DNA of 64,000 bases from positions 310,001 to 374,000 of the forward strand of contig CM035310.1 of the NCBI GenBank assembly GCA_002900995.3, written 5' to 3'. The stretch is from Ganoderma boninense. Its lineage: Eukaryota > Basidiomycota > Agaricomycetes > Polyporales > Polyporaceae. The notes beneath the pieces were generated by a model. It ran no database searches, had not been told where the DNA came from, and worked only from the letters and a program-made list of their open reading frames with translations. Below, piece after piece: positions 35,169 through 47,043 of this stretch. A program made the translations under genes and the position numbers. Numbering within the stretch: the first letter of the stretch is position 1; each line of letters opens with the position of its first letter.

Positions 35169-36501
35169 ATGAATGGAACGTCTCGTCGCGCCCTTCGCAG
35201 CCGGAACCCCTACCACAGCAGACCTCGCTGTCTTCTCACAAGATGGGCGAGTGAGTGACGTCCTTTCCCCCTTGTGCGTGTTATAATCCCATGCTTCGGT
35301 ACTGATACAGTTTTTGCAGTGTTCTTGGACAGATATTGGAGTTTCCGCGACACTTGGACTTGCCAGTTACCCTTAATCGACACGGCGCTGTGTTGCCCGT
35401 CGAACTGTACTGGCGTGTGGCGGTTTTACTGCACATCAAGGACCTGCGCTCGTACATGCGGACGTGCAAGTTGATCCACGACGCCTGTGGTGCTCTCATA
35501 TACAGGACCATGTCCATGGGCGATGCAAACGTTCGCCAGCGTCTTCGCTCGCTGCTCTACCGCTTGCAGCCTGATGCCGTCCTTCACATCCGTCACCCGC
35601 CTATCCTCCTCCTCCGTACCTTGCGGGTCCACATCATGACTCCCTTCGACGACAGTCGCCTGCTGCCCCTGCTATGCGATGTCCTCGTCGGAGCGCAGCA
35701 TCTTCAATACCTCGAAATAGGGGAGATGGATGCCGAGTTAGCCGCCCCGTTCGTCTTTCTTCTTCGCCGCTTCGGTATCGCTCGCACGTCGTCCTCTATA
35801 TCGGGCGTCACGTTCAGGGATGTGACATCTACCGCCGACCATTCGCGCTTGACGCTGCCCTCTTTGAGGTGTCTTCGCGTCTCTTGCCACAGAATCCTTT
35901 CGGCTATCGCTAGTTATCGGACGCTTCACGCTATCGTCCTGGACAATGTCATCCATCGCGGGAGCCTCTTGACATTCTTGGAGAAGGCTGGTTTATCGCC
36001 GACTAGCTCGTCGCTTAGGGCTTTGACGTGCACTGTGTCTGTCGAGGATGTCGAAAGCTTCGTGTATGGTGCAGCCGACGTGTTCCCTCAACTGACGTAC
36101 CTCGGCGTTGTCGTCGAAACCAATCCGGCGCTGAGTCAGGTGAAGACGCTGAACACGACACGGGTGAGTGGTGTTTCTGGTGTATCTCAGACAGACAACG
36201 GGTGCTCAACGACGCGCAGGTCTTACTACAGACTCTGTCGGACAACCCTTTCCTCTTTCCACTGCTTTGCGTTGTTTCCGTCGAGTCCCGATGGTGTTCG
36301 TGCTCTATGGCTCACGTGAAGCTCGAGCACATAGTCCAGTGGGCGACACCGGTGACGCACGGGCGGCCAGGATTTCGACGCCTTCTTTTCGCGTGTGTGG
36401 CCATCAGCCAAGAACATGAGTGGGGAACTTGGGTGGTCGAGCAAGGAACGGAGGTGGAGAGGGATCTCATGGGATCCTGCTTCCTCGCGCGGTCTCTGTG
36501 A
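35169..36501 (+). CDS. F-box protein, copy 1
   Basis: Exons 35169-35254, 35320-36163 and 36220-36501 give 403 residues, nearly the same as the 402 of the paralogue at 39567, which supports this start. Exon 1 uses the donor GTGACG and is the least certain part. The F-box is LPVELYWRVAVLLHIKDLRSYMRTC. It is followed by leucine-rich helices with repeated spacing (LRTLRVHIMTPF, LRCLRVSCHRIL, LTYLGVVVE), a leucine-rich-repeat-like substrate-binding region. F-box proteins of this layout act as adaptors of SCF ubiquitin ligases; the target is unknown. The gene lies upstream of the kinase at 37762 on the same strand. Confidence 0.72.
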
Positions 36502-37761
36502 GTCGCCCATGGATAGTGTGTACGCGGCAGTCGCTGAAGTCCTCTTTACAGGGTACAAGATCCCTGTCCCTAGCTCATCGTTGTGGGAAATCCGGAATCC
36601 GAGGCGTCTGCGGCGTTGATGCAGGTGCGGATGGGTAGTCTAGACAGTTCATAGATAGTGAGCTTCCAGGAGTGGCCCTGTTTCGCCTCGCCACGTATGG
36701 GGTTTCGTCCGTAGGCTGTATTTGTGGGCGGGACATCCGGATTGTACATTCGTTTCGTCCCGTGCATCTGCGGAAGCGATATTTATTTCCTTGTATGCCG
36801 ACGTTTGGTGTTCTTGCCTTGACTGTGGCCACCGTGGGAGCGGGCGGCGCTCTCGGGAAAACCCGGAACTGCGTGTGATAGAGTGACAGAGGCGGTCGAG
36901 CATGGGAGTTCGGTTTAGCCCCCACCCTCATCCCTTCCCCATTGATCGTCGAGAGGGATCCGCCAAGTGGACGATGAATGTCTTGATGTCTTGGTGTGGG
37001 TCTGGGAAACTGCGCATGCACATGCTGACAAGGATCTGTAGGTTTGCGATAGTCTCTGTGCGCGTCGATGGGCAAGTCAACAAGGACACGTAGTTCGATG
37101 CATCTTTGGAGGTACACGCTCAGTTACCGTGGTTTGGCCAGGGTACGCCGTCTGATCTCCCGAGCGTTCGTAGCGTCAGGACCAGGTCCTGAAACAAGGC
37201 ATTGCAGTTATATCAAAACGCATCTTTCCGGAGCTCTTGGATCAGCGACAACATCGCGGTGTCGCGTCGTGGAGGAGGGATAAAGTCGGTCGCGCCGTCG
37301 GATAACGGCGGTGAATTCACGCTAGAGGAAGGTACACAATCTCACAGCGAGGCGGTCATTGTGACAAGTGGTCTGATCGCGGACTCCAGATGCAGTGGTC
37401 CCTAGTAGTCCTCGAATACTGTTCCGCGGCCAGTATGTGTGGATCCATATGTACGTACGCTTGATGGGCTTCAGTGTATCTGATTCCGAATTGATATCAA
37501 GTTTGCTGGTTGGTTTAGCTCGTTGCCGGAATGTTAGCATCCACGTGCACACTGTCCACGATGCGCGCGACATCGGAATTGTGACAGTCTCGCGCAGTGA
37601 ACTCGACTCAAGGTCATGTTGGGTTTTCGACTGCCTATCTTGTCCTCAAGATATAAGACCCAGCATCATCACCAGGACCTACAACAGCAGAACTCGTCGA
37701 CGCGAGCTGTCCTCCGTTCGACATCATCCCCACCCCTGCGTCACAGTGCTCGTGCCTCGTT
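36502..37761. other. No supportable gene
   Basis: The 1.26 kb between the F-box gene and the kinase gene shows no coding pattern. It probably holds the 3' end of one and the promoter of the other. Confidence 0.4.
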
Positions 37762-39276
37762 ATGGAGCCTGGACTACCTCCGGACCCGCTGATAGATCTG
37801 TCAGTATTGTTGGACTTGTGAGTTGTTCCGTTCCATGACGATGGCAACCTTGCTCACTGCACATTTAGTCGCGGCTGCCAGGTGGAAGGCTCCCTCGTTG
37901 CTGATCGATGTGCGCCCCTTTTTCAGTTGCTTTTGGGCTTCCCGTTGTTCACTCACGGATCCGTGGTTGGCAGATGAAATCCAGGAATGCCTCGGGATCG
38001 GTACTTCGTCCGCAGTCTTGCGCGCGTCGGATCGTAAATCTGGGCTGATTGTCGCCGTCAAAGTGGCAAACTCCAACTTACGCTCTGTTCAGAAGCAAAT
38101 CGTCAACGAAGAAATCATATATGGGAGGATCGCGAGGAAGGCCGGACCCACGCTGAGGCAAGTGTACATGTTTGGGGTCATCAACTCGTCCTGATGGCTA
38201 CGCAGCTTGTTCGCTCGTGTGTTCGACAGTGGGGACCATATTGGGTTGCGGTACCTCGCCCTCGATTTGGGAGGTATGATGCTCTTCGATGTCATTCTCA
38301 TGGACGGGTTACACCCTCTACCCAAGCGCCATCTGCGGGAGATTGCAACCCAACTAATCCGTGGACTGCATTGTGAGTCGGCTCACGCCTTGTTGTCTGG
38401 TGTTACCCTGAGTTGCGTTTACAGTCCTGCATTCGTGTGGCGTCGTGCATACGGATGTACAACCGAGCAACATTATATTGCGGACATCTGAAATACTGTA
38501 TACCCAGCGGATGAGGCTAGATGGACTCTTTGAAACCAAGGTAATTGTGCGCATTCGACGACTGGAATTACGGGAGTTCTCCTCAACGTTTGAATTTACT
38601 AGCCTGAACTCAAGAGCGCCGAAATCTACATCATCGATTTCGGGGACTCCGTCATCCTCGATGGAGAGGGGTCCGGTTGCGTTGGGGCGGTGACTTATCG
38701 TGGTCCTGAGATCACCCTTGGTAAGTGACCTCAATCAGTGAAACAAAGATGGCCATTGACCGCAACTGGCAGAGCTCCCATGGACGCCCGCCATTGACAC
38801 GTTCGCGGCAGGCTGCGTCTTGGCCGAAATATACCTTGGCTGCCCTCTTTTTCACTACACGGATACGAGCATTGAGCGCCTAGCTCTTTTAAGTCGAGTG
38901 TTGGGGCCGTTTCCGGTTGCCTTCGCCAGAAGGCCCGAGCGTTCTCGTCCAGGCACATTCATCACGGGAGATGTGGTCAAGGTCATATTTCCCGGGCGCG
39001 ACATTGACTGTCGCGATGAAGTGAAGAGAGTTATGAGCGCTATGTCTCTCTCTGTGAGTTTTGGTCTCTTGTGTTTTGGATGTAGAGATGTTAACCAATG
39101 CTCAGGCACTTATCTACGATCCTTGCTACCTCGATTTGTGCAGAACTTTGCTCGACCTCGACCCTTTCGGAAGGGAGGACACTGCCAAAGTGTTGGCTCA
39201 CTCGTTCTTGATGGGTTGCGAGGAAGACATCTTGTTCTCGCCGCCCAAGGACAATCGGACTGGATCTATCATGTGA
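37762..39276 (+). CDS. SRPK-like protein kinase
   Basis: Seven exons (37762-37817, 37927-38163, 38206-38372, 38425-38540, 38603-38720, 38773-39053, 39106-39276) give 381 residues and close in phase. Kinase landmarks in order: glycine loop LGIGTSSAV (41-49), VAVK with K64, NEE helix, catalytic loop VVHTDVQPSN with D164, DFG at 204-206, the region-IX pattern DTFAAGCVLAEIYLG, and the end motif AKVLAHSFL. HTD in place of HRD and the LALDLGG ... LLSRVLGPFP pattern point to the SR-protein-kinase/CLK-type group. All catalytic residues are present, so it is probably active. An apparent stop at 38192 lies inside the second intron (GTACAT...CGCAG, 42 bases). Substrate is unknown. It lies between two paralogous F-box genes. 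Confidence 0.85.
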
Positions 39277-39566
39277 CCGATGTTGGGCTAGTTTCGTCTT
39301 GTCGTCGCTGGAGTAGTTTTCTGCGAATGCACCAATCAAGTGGGGGACTCAGGTCCGTGTGTTGCATCTGAGCCGCCTATTACCGGCCTTGTAGCATGGG
39401 GATGTCGGCCTTGTGGGATGGTGTCCTCGGAGTCGTTCTCGTCCATGTCTGATGGTAGGATCTGCTGCGGTCAGATGGGCCTGGGTGATTGGAACCTCTC
39501 TAATCTGGCCTTCACGGGTATAATAGTGGAGGCGTCGAGGAGCCTGTGGTATCTGACCTCACTTGT

Positions 39567-40885
39567 ATGTCCACCTCTCCATCAGAGCACCGTCGACAAC
39601 GGTGAGTACCGCATGTGCGCCGTAACCTGTGTATGCTGAACCAGTTCCTCAGGTCGACAAGGATCCTCGCACTTTGCTCCGGTAAACTGGTTGCTCGTCC
39701 GGCCTGTTATGACACGGAGGCCGTTTCTACGTTCAACCGCTTCGGGCTCTCACTTCCGGTGGAAGTATGTTATCGGATCGCCGCAGCCCTGACCAGCTCG
39801 GACCTCGACAGCTTCATGCGGGTTTGTCAAACAACCCATCACGTGGGAAGTCATTTCATGTACCATTCCGTCGACACGGACTCCATTACAGGCTATCGGA
39901 TCTTCTCCGCCCTGTTGCTTTTCACGCGCGAACCCATCGAACACCGGAGACGCCCACCGGCGCTCTATGTGCGTTCCTTGGTGTACACTTCGTCATCTCA
40001 TGATGACGATTTGCGCTTACTTCCTCTGCTATGCGACGTACTTCTGCAGACCTCCGACCTCCGGCACCTCACTATTCAAGTGTCGGGCGAGTCTTCGTTC
40101 TACGCTCGGGTTTTGCTAAAGCGTCGAGGTCTCATCCGAAGCACGGTTTCGGCTATCGCGTCGGCTTTCGATTCGGTCGACCGCCACGCCAAGGCACCGA
40201 GGTGCTTGCTGGCTCTTCCCCGTCTTACCAGCTTCCGGACTTCGTGCCACCGCATCATGTCCGAGCTCGGCCGAAACAGGCCTCTTCTGGCCGCCTGCCT
40301 GACCGACATCGTAGGCAAAACGGAAATTACCAGAGTCCTCGAAAGCTTGTCCGGCGCGAACTTCGGTCACCAGCTAAAATCATTCACATGCTTTTACGAC
40401 ACGTTCGGTTCGTCGCGGGGGGAAATATGGGCAATCGGCACTGCTTTCCCGAACCTGTCCTACCTAGGCTTGACAGTGTCGACCCAGTCCCCTGTGTTCT
40501 GTAAAGATACTTACACAATATTATCGGTACGTTGTATCGCCCGGATCTTCAACTTATGGTACGAACTGACATTTATTCTTGATAGTCCACAATCGACGTC
40601 ATCACCTCTGCCTCACCCCTCTTCCCCAACTTGACGGCCATATCCTTCGATTTGCCATGGACCACAGACGGCAGGGACAGAGTAGTGGAGAGTTGTATCA
40701 ACGTCGGACGTGTGGATGGAATCCTAGACGTCTTCGCCCGCGTGCAGCCTATGTTCCGGCTAGCGTTTTTGTTTTCCGTGGTGTTTGCGGTAGACGAGGG
40801 TGACCACAAATGGCGCCTCGTCAGCACCGATAACTCGGAGGAGCGAGCGAGACTCGCAACGTTCAATGCGACCAGGAGGGTGTAA
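39567..40885 (+). CDS. F-box protein, copy 2
   Basis: Exons 39567-39601, 39653-40526 and 40586-40885 give 402 residues, all in phase. The F-box is LPVEVCYRIAAALTSSDLDSFMRVC, followed by leucine-rich helices (RLTSFRTSCHRIMSEL, LSYLGLTVSTQ). The overall plan and intron positions match copy 1 at 35169, so the two arose by duplication and have diverged strongly. It starts only 290 bases after the kinase gene. The role is presumably as an SCF adaptor (family inference). Confidence 0.8.
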
Positions 40886-43064
40886 GCGTATTTTTGCTAT
40901 CGCTGTGGGTTCGTGGCTGACGTTCTGTCCAGATTGTATTATTAGCTCCTTCCACGCGCTCTGTTCTGTTTGCGTTCTGCACTCGATAGCCATGGAGGGC
41001 GGTTGTTATGTACACGATGTCCAGGGATCAACAGATCAGCCTCGTTTGTCGATTGTTTATGTTTCCTCTCGATATTTATCCGTGCTGTTTGTAAAACGGT
41101 ACAGGCAGAGTGCTGGCGAGCCCTGCTGGGCCACCCCCTCGGGTCCCCACTAGGTGTATGGTCTGAATTCCTGTATGATTCGCCCAGCCGGGCAACCTCT
41201 TTATTAGAGTATGCTGCCTGTCAGTGCTCCAGAATGTACCTCTTGCCGGGCAATTAGCGTGATGGTGAAGACGGAGAAGCCTTTGGGCTATATCTAGACA
41301 TCAGAGCCTCGGGCGCGACGAGTAATCGTCAAGGAAAACGATTCATCTCGTTACTTAACTGTTACGTATCGTCGACCAATAGGAGGCGGGTCCTGGGTAG
41401 GCCAGAGATTGGGCTCCGATCACGAACTTTGTGGCGTCCGTCCACCCGGTTTGTCACGAGCCACGAGGTCGGGTCGTAGTAAACTGCTCGCTCCACTCGT
41501 CAGCCTTAGACGGTCATTCTGTAGGCATCGCATGCTTGTGGCTTCTCTTGTGGCCCTTCTTCATCCTCATTCTCTCGCGTCGGGTAGCAGGATGGAGTCG
41601 ATCGGAGTGGACGTCGGTGAGGCAGTCGGGGCGCTCATGAAAACGTTTTGGATGCCGCATGGGTAGTAAGGATGTTCGTGAATGGTGCGTGGTGCTAGGC
41701 GGGGCGGTGCGGACGCCTGCTGTAGCCATATGCCGCAAACGCAGCCACAAAGGTTATGCAGGAGTCTCAGTTCGCCGCCCCCTTCACGGACGTCTGCGTG
41801 ACTGTGGAACGATGCGGCTTGCAACGGATGTTTCTGCACATACGTTTGCGAGACTTATTGGGCTTCAGGTAACTATTGTGGACTTTCTGCCCTACGTCGC
41901 TCTGACATTGGCCCGGCGCACCCCCTCCCCCTCCCCTCGCGACAGTTTCTTGGTCGTCTCAGGCCGTCTCCTCGCGTCAGTAGTGATGTCACCGTCTCTG
42001 TAGGGGTATCACGCATGCTTTGACGGCTGGCAGCCCTACTGTCCGCAAACTGGGGTTCGTGGCATTCCTAATTGCGTCGGACGTGCCCGTGATGCGTGGT
42101 TTGAGTAAAATTGCCGCCACTGGCACCAGGCGAGGTACGCCGTTTGTAGTCGCTCTAAGCCCCCGACGTCGCGTGTCCTGTGCTGACATCCTACATGCCA
42201 GTGCAGCAGGACTGCGCCCTGACGGTCTCGTCCGTCTCGTGTGACATGGCCATTTGTCTCAGTCCACGTGGAGCGACACCGTGGCAACCTTTTGGTATGG
42301 TCTTCAATGATCACGCTTGCTGCGGTGCGATGTTTGGTCTCACATCTGCTGGTATGTGCGTGTCTAGCTTGCACCGGGAACCCCGACGCATCCGTATGTG
42401 GCCTTTCTCACACCGACTTGATGCTGACTGGCATTTTGCAGTGAGCTAGTCGAAAGTCCACGTGCGAGATTCCGTTTACTCGTCGGCGTCGTTGGGAGAT
42501 AAAGTGAGTCTTTAGTCGCTTCTTGCGGCTCTGTACGGGTATAAAGACAGCGCTGGTTGCGCCGAGCCTGTATATCGGGCGACCCGAGTCGGGACAGTCC
42601 GTTGCCACTCAAAACGATGCCGGTGAGGGAGGACGCGGTGCCCGTGTCTAGTATGTTCGCAACTTCGCGCGGATGCATTATCTGGATATATATGGATGCT
42701 GACTGTTCTTGTCCATAGAGTCTCGGTTCGAACCGTGTTGTCAGTCGTCGAGCACCCAAAGGAGTGAAGTGTGCAGGCCGGAGCATCTGATGACGTGTAT
42801 TCTGTCACTCGTGACATGTGGGGTAATGACAGACAGCACGACGATCGACCAACTGAGCCGTGGAGAAGCATTTCGGATGGGACGAGACCGGGATCAGCGA
42901 CAGCGAAGAATGGTATCAGGGCCACGATGTCGTGTCGCTAAGCGCGATGTGCAAAAGGAAGAAGGAAAGCCGGAACACAAATACACGACGTGAATCGAGA
43001 GGCGTACGTATATATAAAGAATCCGTCGTTCTCAACTCCGAACCGGGTTTGTCCTCCTCCAAAG
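40886..43064. other. No supportable gene
   Basis: Several plus-strand frames near 41400-42450 read like fragments of a membrane protein but could not be assembled with plausible splice sites. A tRNA-like B box at 42720 has no matching A box or acceptor stem. Confidence 0.35.
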
Positions 43065-43890
43065 TTATACACTAGCCCTGATCACCTGCTCAGCGTCGAG
43101 TGGCCTGCCGCCATCCACCGTGTCCTCCCCGTGCCTTGCGCCTGTCCCTGCGTCCTCCTGGGTCAGACCTCCAGTTCCAGTGCTGGCATCGTAGAACATC
43201 GAGAGGGTACGGCTGTGGGTATGGACCTCTATACCGCCTTCTGACAAAGAGGGTGTAGACGCAGATCCTGGCCGTGCAGAATGGACGATGTCGCCACTTG
43301 CGGCTACGTGGCTTGTAGCCGTCGGAAGGATGGGGGGGGGGCTACCGCGAACATGTGAGCACGCTGTGAATATTCAATGGCTGAAACACTTACGTAGTGC
43401 CAGATGGTACGGCGTCAAGTGTCCTTGTATGGATGCGGCCAGGAGTCGACTCGTTCCGGGTGTATACTGGCCAAACTGTCGTCGACAGGAATGGGTGCAG
43501 CTGGCTCCATGCAATGTAGAACGTCAAGGGCATGTGTGCGAAGCCGTAGCTGGTGCCAGGAACAAGAAGATAGGCGTAGTGGTGACCGGTGGGCTCGTCG
43601 TTTTTGATGATGAACTCGATATAGTTTGTGCTGAGCGACTCAACTGCGAAGATGGTTCCCCGGACACCTGTGTAAATGGTCTCCTGGATGTTGCCGTGCC
43701 CATCGAGGTAGTAGATTTCGGGCTGCACACGAAGTCCGATTGTCAAGGGGCGTGCAGGGCGATGCAAGATACCGAAGCGTGGACCATAGTGGGAGATTGC
43801 AGGGCGAAGGACTGCTGTCGAGATTGGGAGGTATGTGATGTGCTGAAAGTCAGTGGATGGTTGGAAAGCAGGGTTGGGAGTGTGATCCAT
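43065..43890 (-). CDS. Uncharacterised protein, two exons
   Basis: Exon 1 is 43890-43394, the intron 43393-43342 (52 bases, GTAAGT...GGTAG) and exon 2 43341-43065; the product has 257 residues. The intron acceptor sits directly before a run of ten C that encodes prolines in frame. Residues 1-165 look globular (ILHRPARPLTIGLRVQPEIY, IEFIIKNDEPTGHHYAYLLV); the rest is Pro/Ser/Gly-rich and probably disordered. A TATA box lies at the right distance upstream. No known domain, signal peptide or membrane span was seen. The opposite strand is also open for a long stretch, but only this strand has promoter and splice support. Confidence 0.65.
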
Positions 43891-43975
43891 GATGAATGGG
43901 GTGAGTGGTCAGTTGGTGGAGAGAGCAGCTGTGGTGCGTTGTTCGTTGTTGTGTGAGTCTCTGCGTGACACTGAG

Positions 43976-43986
43976 CTTTATATATG
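43976..43986 (-). promoter_or_regulatory. TATA box
   Basis: CATATATAAAG on the minus strand lies about 85 bases before the ATG at 43890 and fixes the coding strand of that gene. Confidence 0.55.
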
Positions 43987-44797
43987 CAAGCAGAAATCTA
44001 GATCTAACAAAAAAGGAAAAGTGGCCGATGAGCACCGAAAATGATTTACATAGCATTTATTGGTCTATTAGTCAGGGCAATGGCCCTATAAAACGTAAGA
44101 CCCTACACTAGAAACTGTCTATCTGATCTTGCTCATCATTGAGATCTGTAGATATATAGACCAGAAAAACCTAGACATGCTCGAAAAGAGTCTCATTGTC
44201 TACTGTTGAGCTACAGCCAAATACTGGCAAGCATAATAAATACAAACAAAGAAAAGTAAACAATACATGTATTGCAAATTGCGTTTGGTGGCCCGTGGGG
44301 CTACGTAATGGTTCACGGTATGAATTCCTCCTTATGTACAGCGCAAGTTACGTGTAATCCCTCCATGCCAAAGCACGGTGAGAAGCCTGGGCTGTCCGAT
44401 TGGCAGCCGAACAGAATCTAGACATTGATACGAGTGATGTATATATTGCTAGTCGGCTGCAGCTCGACGATTGCAGCATCCCACACCTTCTTCCACGCCC
44501 ATCCCCCTTCCGCGCCCCTCCCCTTCCCACCTTCCTCCCCGTTCTCTGCTTCCACTACCCCTTGTGCGTCGCATCTGCTGCTAACTGCTCAAAAAACAAG
44601 TCACACACCTAGAGTACCTTGATGTGCTACCATGTATGCAAATTCTGAAAACTATGACTGTGTACTAACAATACGCATTTGCAGATCTACGACCATGTTT
44701 TTTTCCTCACTGCCGGGAGGGCTGTTTGTGGTACAGTCATAGGGACCCGGTGCATAGAGGTATGAAGCTTCATTCCTTGCTTGTGTTTACACGTACC
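43987..44797. other. Low-GC patch; no gene
   Basis: This interval is AT-rich, especially 44000-44330, unlike both flanks, and has no open frame of note. No inverted ends or target duplication were found. Confidence 0.35.
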
Positions 44798-45391
44798 TTA
44801 CTGGGTATATGGATAGGGCCTACGATATTGTATCATTAGACTCCACGTTGACCACGCTATACAGAGTGTAAATGATGTGCAGCTACCATAAGTGAATCGT
44901 GTATGTCTCAGTAGCCTGGAACTTACCGCGTGCATTTCAGGTGTTCTAGCATAAATCGCGTAATGCCAGGATATCGTGGTCAGTGGTGTCTTGTCACTGT
45001 GTTTGTGCAAGCTCCCGTAGTCGAAGATAATGGCGTAGATGCGCGCGAGTGACGGACTTGAACCTACTTGGTCTAGTTCCGACTCGCCATTACCAAGTAC
45101 TGTGTGGTAAAGCTCGTATATTTCCAGATTCAGTCGCACAGAACTACCGTGAATACGTACCTGTAGACACTTACAAACGAAGATAGATGTCAGCCTCTTC
45201 GAGGTGCAGACGTCCCAAGCTGCCAGTGTGCAATGACAAAAATGATGGAAGGGTTGAGGACAAACCCGCATGCGATAGCAAGCATCAGGAACTGTAAGCC
45301 GGAAAGTGGCAGACATTGTGCAGAGATTGAGTGTTCCAGCCAGGAGGGTCTCGGAGCAGTACTCAGGGATCGTCACCCCCGGTGGAGCCAC
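44798..45391 (-). CDS. Doubtful hypothetical frame
   Basis: An open minus-strand frame of 197 codons contains donor-like GTACGT near 45160, so it may be a spliced gene read through its introns. Cys-rich and without a recognised domain. It could be chance. Confidence 0.2.
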   Translation of the reverse strand: MAPPGVTIPEYCSETLLAGTLNLCTMSATFRLTVPDACYRMRVCPQPFHHFCHCTLAAWDVCTSKRLTSIFVCKCLQVRIHGSSVRLNLEIYELYHTVLGNGESELDQVGSSPSLARIYAIIFDYGSLHKHSDKTPLTTISWHYAIYARTPEMHAVSSRLLRHTRFTYGSCTSFTLCIAWSTWSLMIQYRRPYPYTQ

Positions 45392-45941
45392 AGGTATGGG
45401 CCTCCGAAACGCTGTTAAGCTTCGTGAGCAGGACAGACTGACGTATAATAACCAAGCTAGGAGTGTTTTTGTCTCTGCGTCCTCGAACGTGTGCTAGTAA
45501 GGTAACAGCCATACACGGCCTGAATGACACCGATACGGGCTGGGGGTTGTGCACATGGCAGCACGTTTTTGGCGGTCGGACCTATGGTACAGTGAACGCC
45601 TTCGATGGACGTCTTGCTAAGTGGGTGATCTGACAGCTATTAGAAATAATACTGCTCAAACATTTGTCGGCGATTGTTCTGCGAGATGGGCGATAGTCCT
45701 GTGTTGCAGCGCATACTGCCCTTCGGGTAGACCTGACCTCTGGAGGAATGTGGCGGGCTGTCGTAGTGGCTCGCGTGCGGCGTGCAGTGGCCTTCGCGGC
45801 GATCGTGAACCCTACAGATCAACGGACCCGGCTCTAATGCGTGACTAAGTCAGAAACGCGTGTGGTCTCCCCAAACGAGGTGACTACGGGAGGGTGGGTG
45901 CGCTCTTTGAATGGGGTTTTAGTCGTCAGCTCGCGCCCACG
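45392..45941. other. No supportable gene
   Basis: Nothing coding-like was found between the doubtful frame and the kinase-like pseudogene. Confidence 0.35.
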
Positions 45942-46771
45942 CTAGTGTGATGGGGATATTGTCACGCACAGCGTGAAAAAGATGCCGCTCATCGCGAGGA
46001 ACGCGTACGGGTCGAGCGCGGTCGCGCCTGGCGGCTTCTTTTCCTGGCTCGGGAGCAGGACGATCGGCCGCTGGCGGCCGGGTCCGAGAGCGAGTTGTCG
46101 GGAGGTGTGGAAGTCGACGAGGTACACCCTGCCCTCGACTAGCCTCGCGTCAGTGGCCATGTAGTTTGGCGTGCCGTATGCGATGTTATCGAAACATATG
46201 TCCTGCGCCAGAAGAAATAACCAGCGGGTCCTGGATTGATGTTCGGTATACTCACTAGATGTGCGATCCGCAAGTGGTGCAGATACTCGACGCCCTGCAC
46301 ACGCCCCTGCGTCAGTGACGTTGCATGCGACATCGGGATTCAGGGGCAGACGAACCTCGATGAGCTGATGGAATATGTCTACCAAGAAGCTAGCAGGCCT
46401 ATTTCTGTACTCAGGGCCGTCCAGATTATCCACAAAGGCATGAGGAGCAGGCGAGGCTCAGAGGTGATGATCTCCGAGGGTAAAGCATGATTCGCAGAGG
46501 ACGGATGCTCCTGCAAGCGCTCGTTTATGGAGCACTCTGCTGTATCGGTATGCAGTACTTTGACGGCATGTTGCGGGATGATGATTTTGTGCGGTCTCCC
46601 TGTGCAGAACACATCCCCGTTCTGGACCGTGACGGCGATTAGCAGGTCGTTGGAATGGATGACGAGGTGGGAAAGACTGACTGGCTTCAGTGCTTGATGG
46701 AGTAAAATTCCCATGGCGCGTAGGTCAGGGTGCTGTTTGAGCCAATCTGGAGCATGGAAATTCGAGGGCAT
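45942..46771 (-). pseudogene. Small kinase-like gene, frameshifted and truncated
   Basis: This is a paralogue of the gene at 47044, read in the opposite direction. Shared landmarks are ECSINERLQ, SEPRLLLMP, VEYLHHLRIAHL, DICFDN and VYLVDFHTSRQLALGPG. At 46431-46441 one base is missing relative to the paralogue, which shifts the frame after LLLMP; coding resumes in the next frame (VDNLDG...). The DFG glycine is His. After LDPYAF the C-terminal lobe is replaced by a short unrelated tail. Two introns align with those of the paralogue. It is almost certainly non-functional, barring assembly error. Confidence 0.65.
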
Positions 46772-47043
46772 CGTTGCGAGGCGAGGTTCGAGGACGAGAG
46801 CCTGAGCGAGCGGATTGTTCGATTCTTGCCGCCCAAAACAAATATGCGCAAATCACATCAGGTCTCAAGCGCTGCTTGGATATGTTTGCTTTCGGCGTCA
46901 GCGACAACCGTTGGCGAACGCCGAACGTTTGCGCCATTGTCCATCCTCGAGTATTGCCGCAGACTGTAGTGTTCTCAACCATGCCATCCCTGGCTCCTCT
47001 TCCTTCGTGTCGACGTCGATAACAAATCAATCTCCAGCCCGAC

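Noticed and set aside
38164..38205. Apparent premature stop (TGA at 38192) in the kinase gene
   Set aside because: A 42-base intron (GTACAT...CGCAG) removes it, closes phase and restores the family alignment.
42715..42740. tRNA gene, from a GGTTCGAACC box
   Set aside because: No A box or acceptor stem lies at the required distance on either strand.
43288..43956. 222-codon plus-strand frame
   Set aside because: The opposite strand has a TATA box, a phase-closing intron and a more protein-like product, so this is its shadow.
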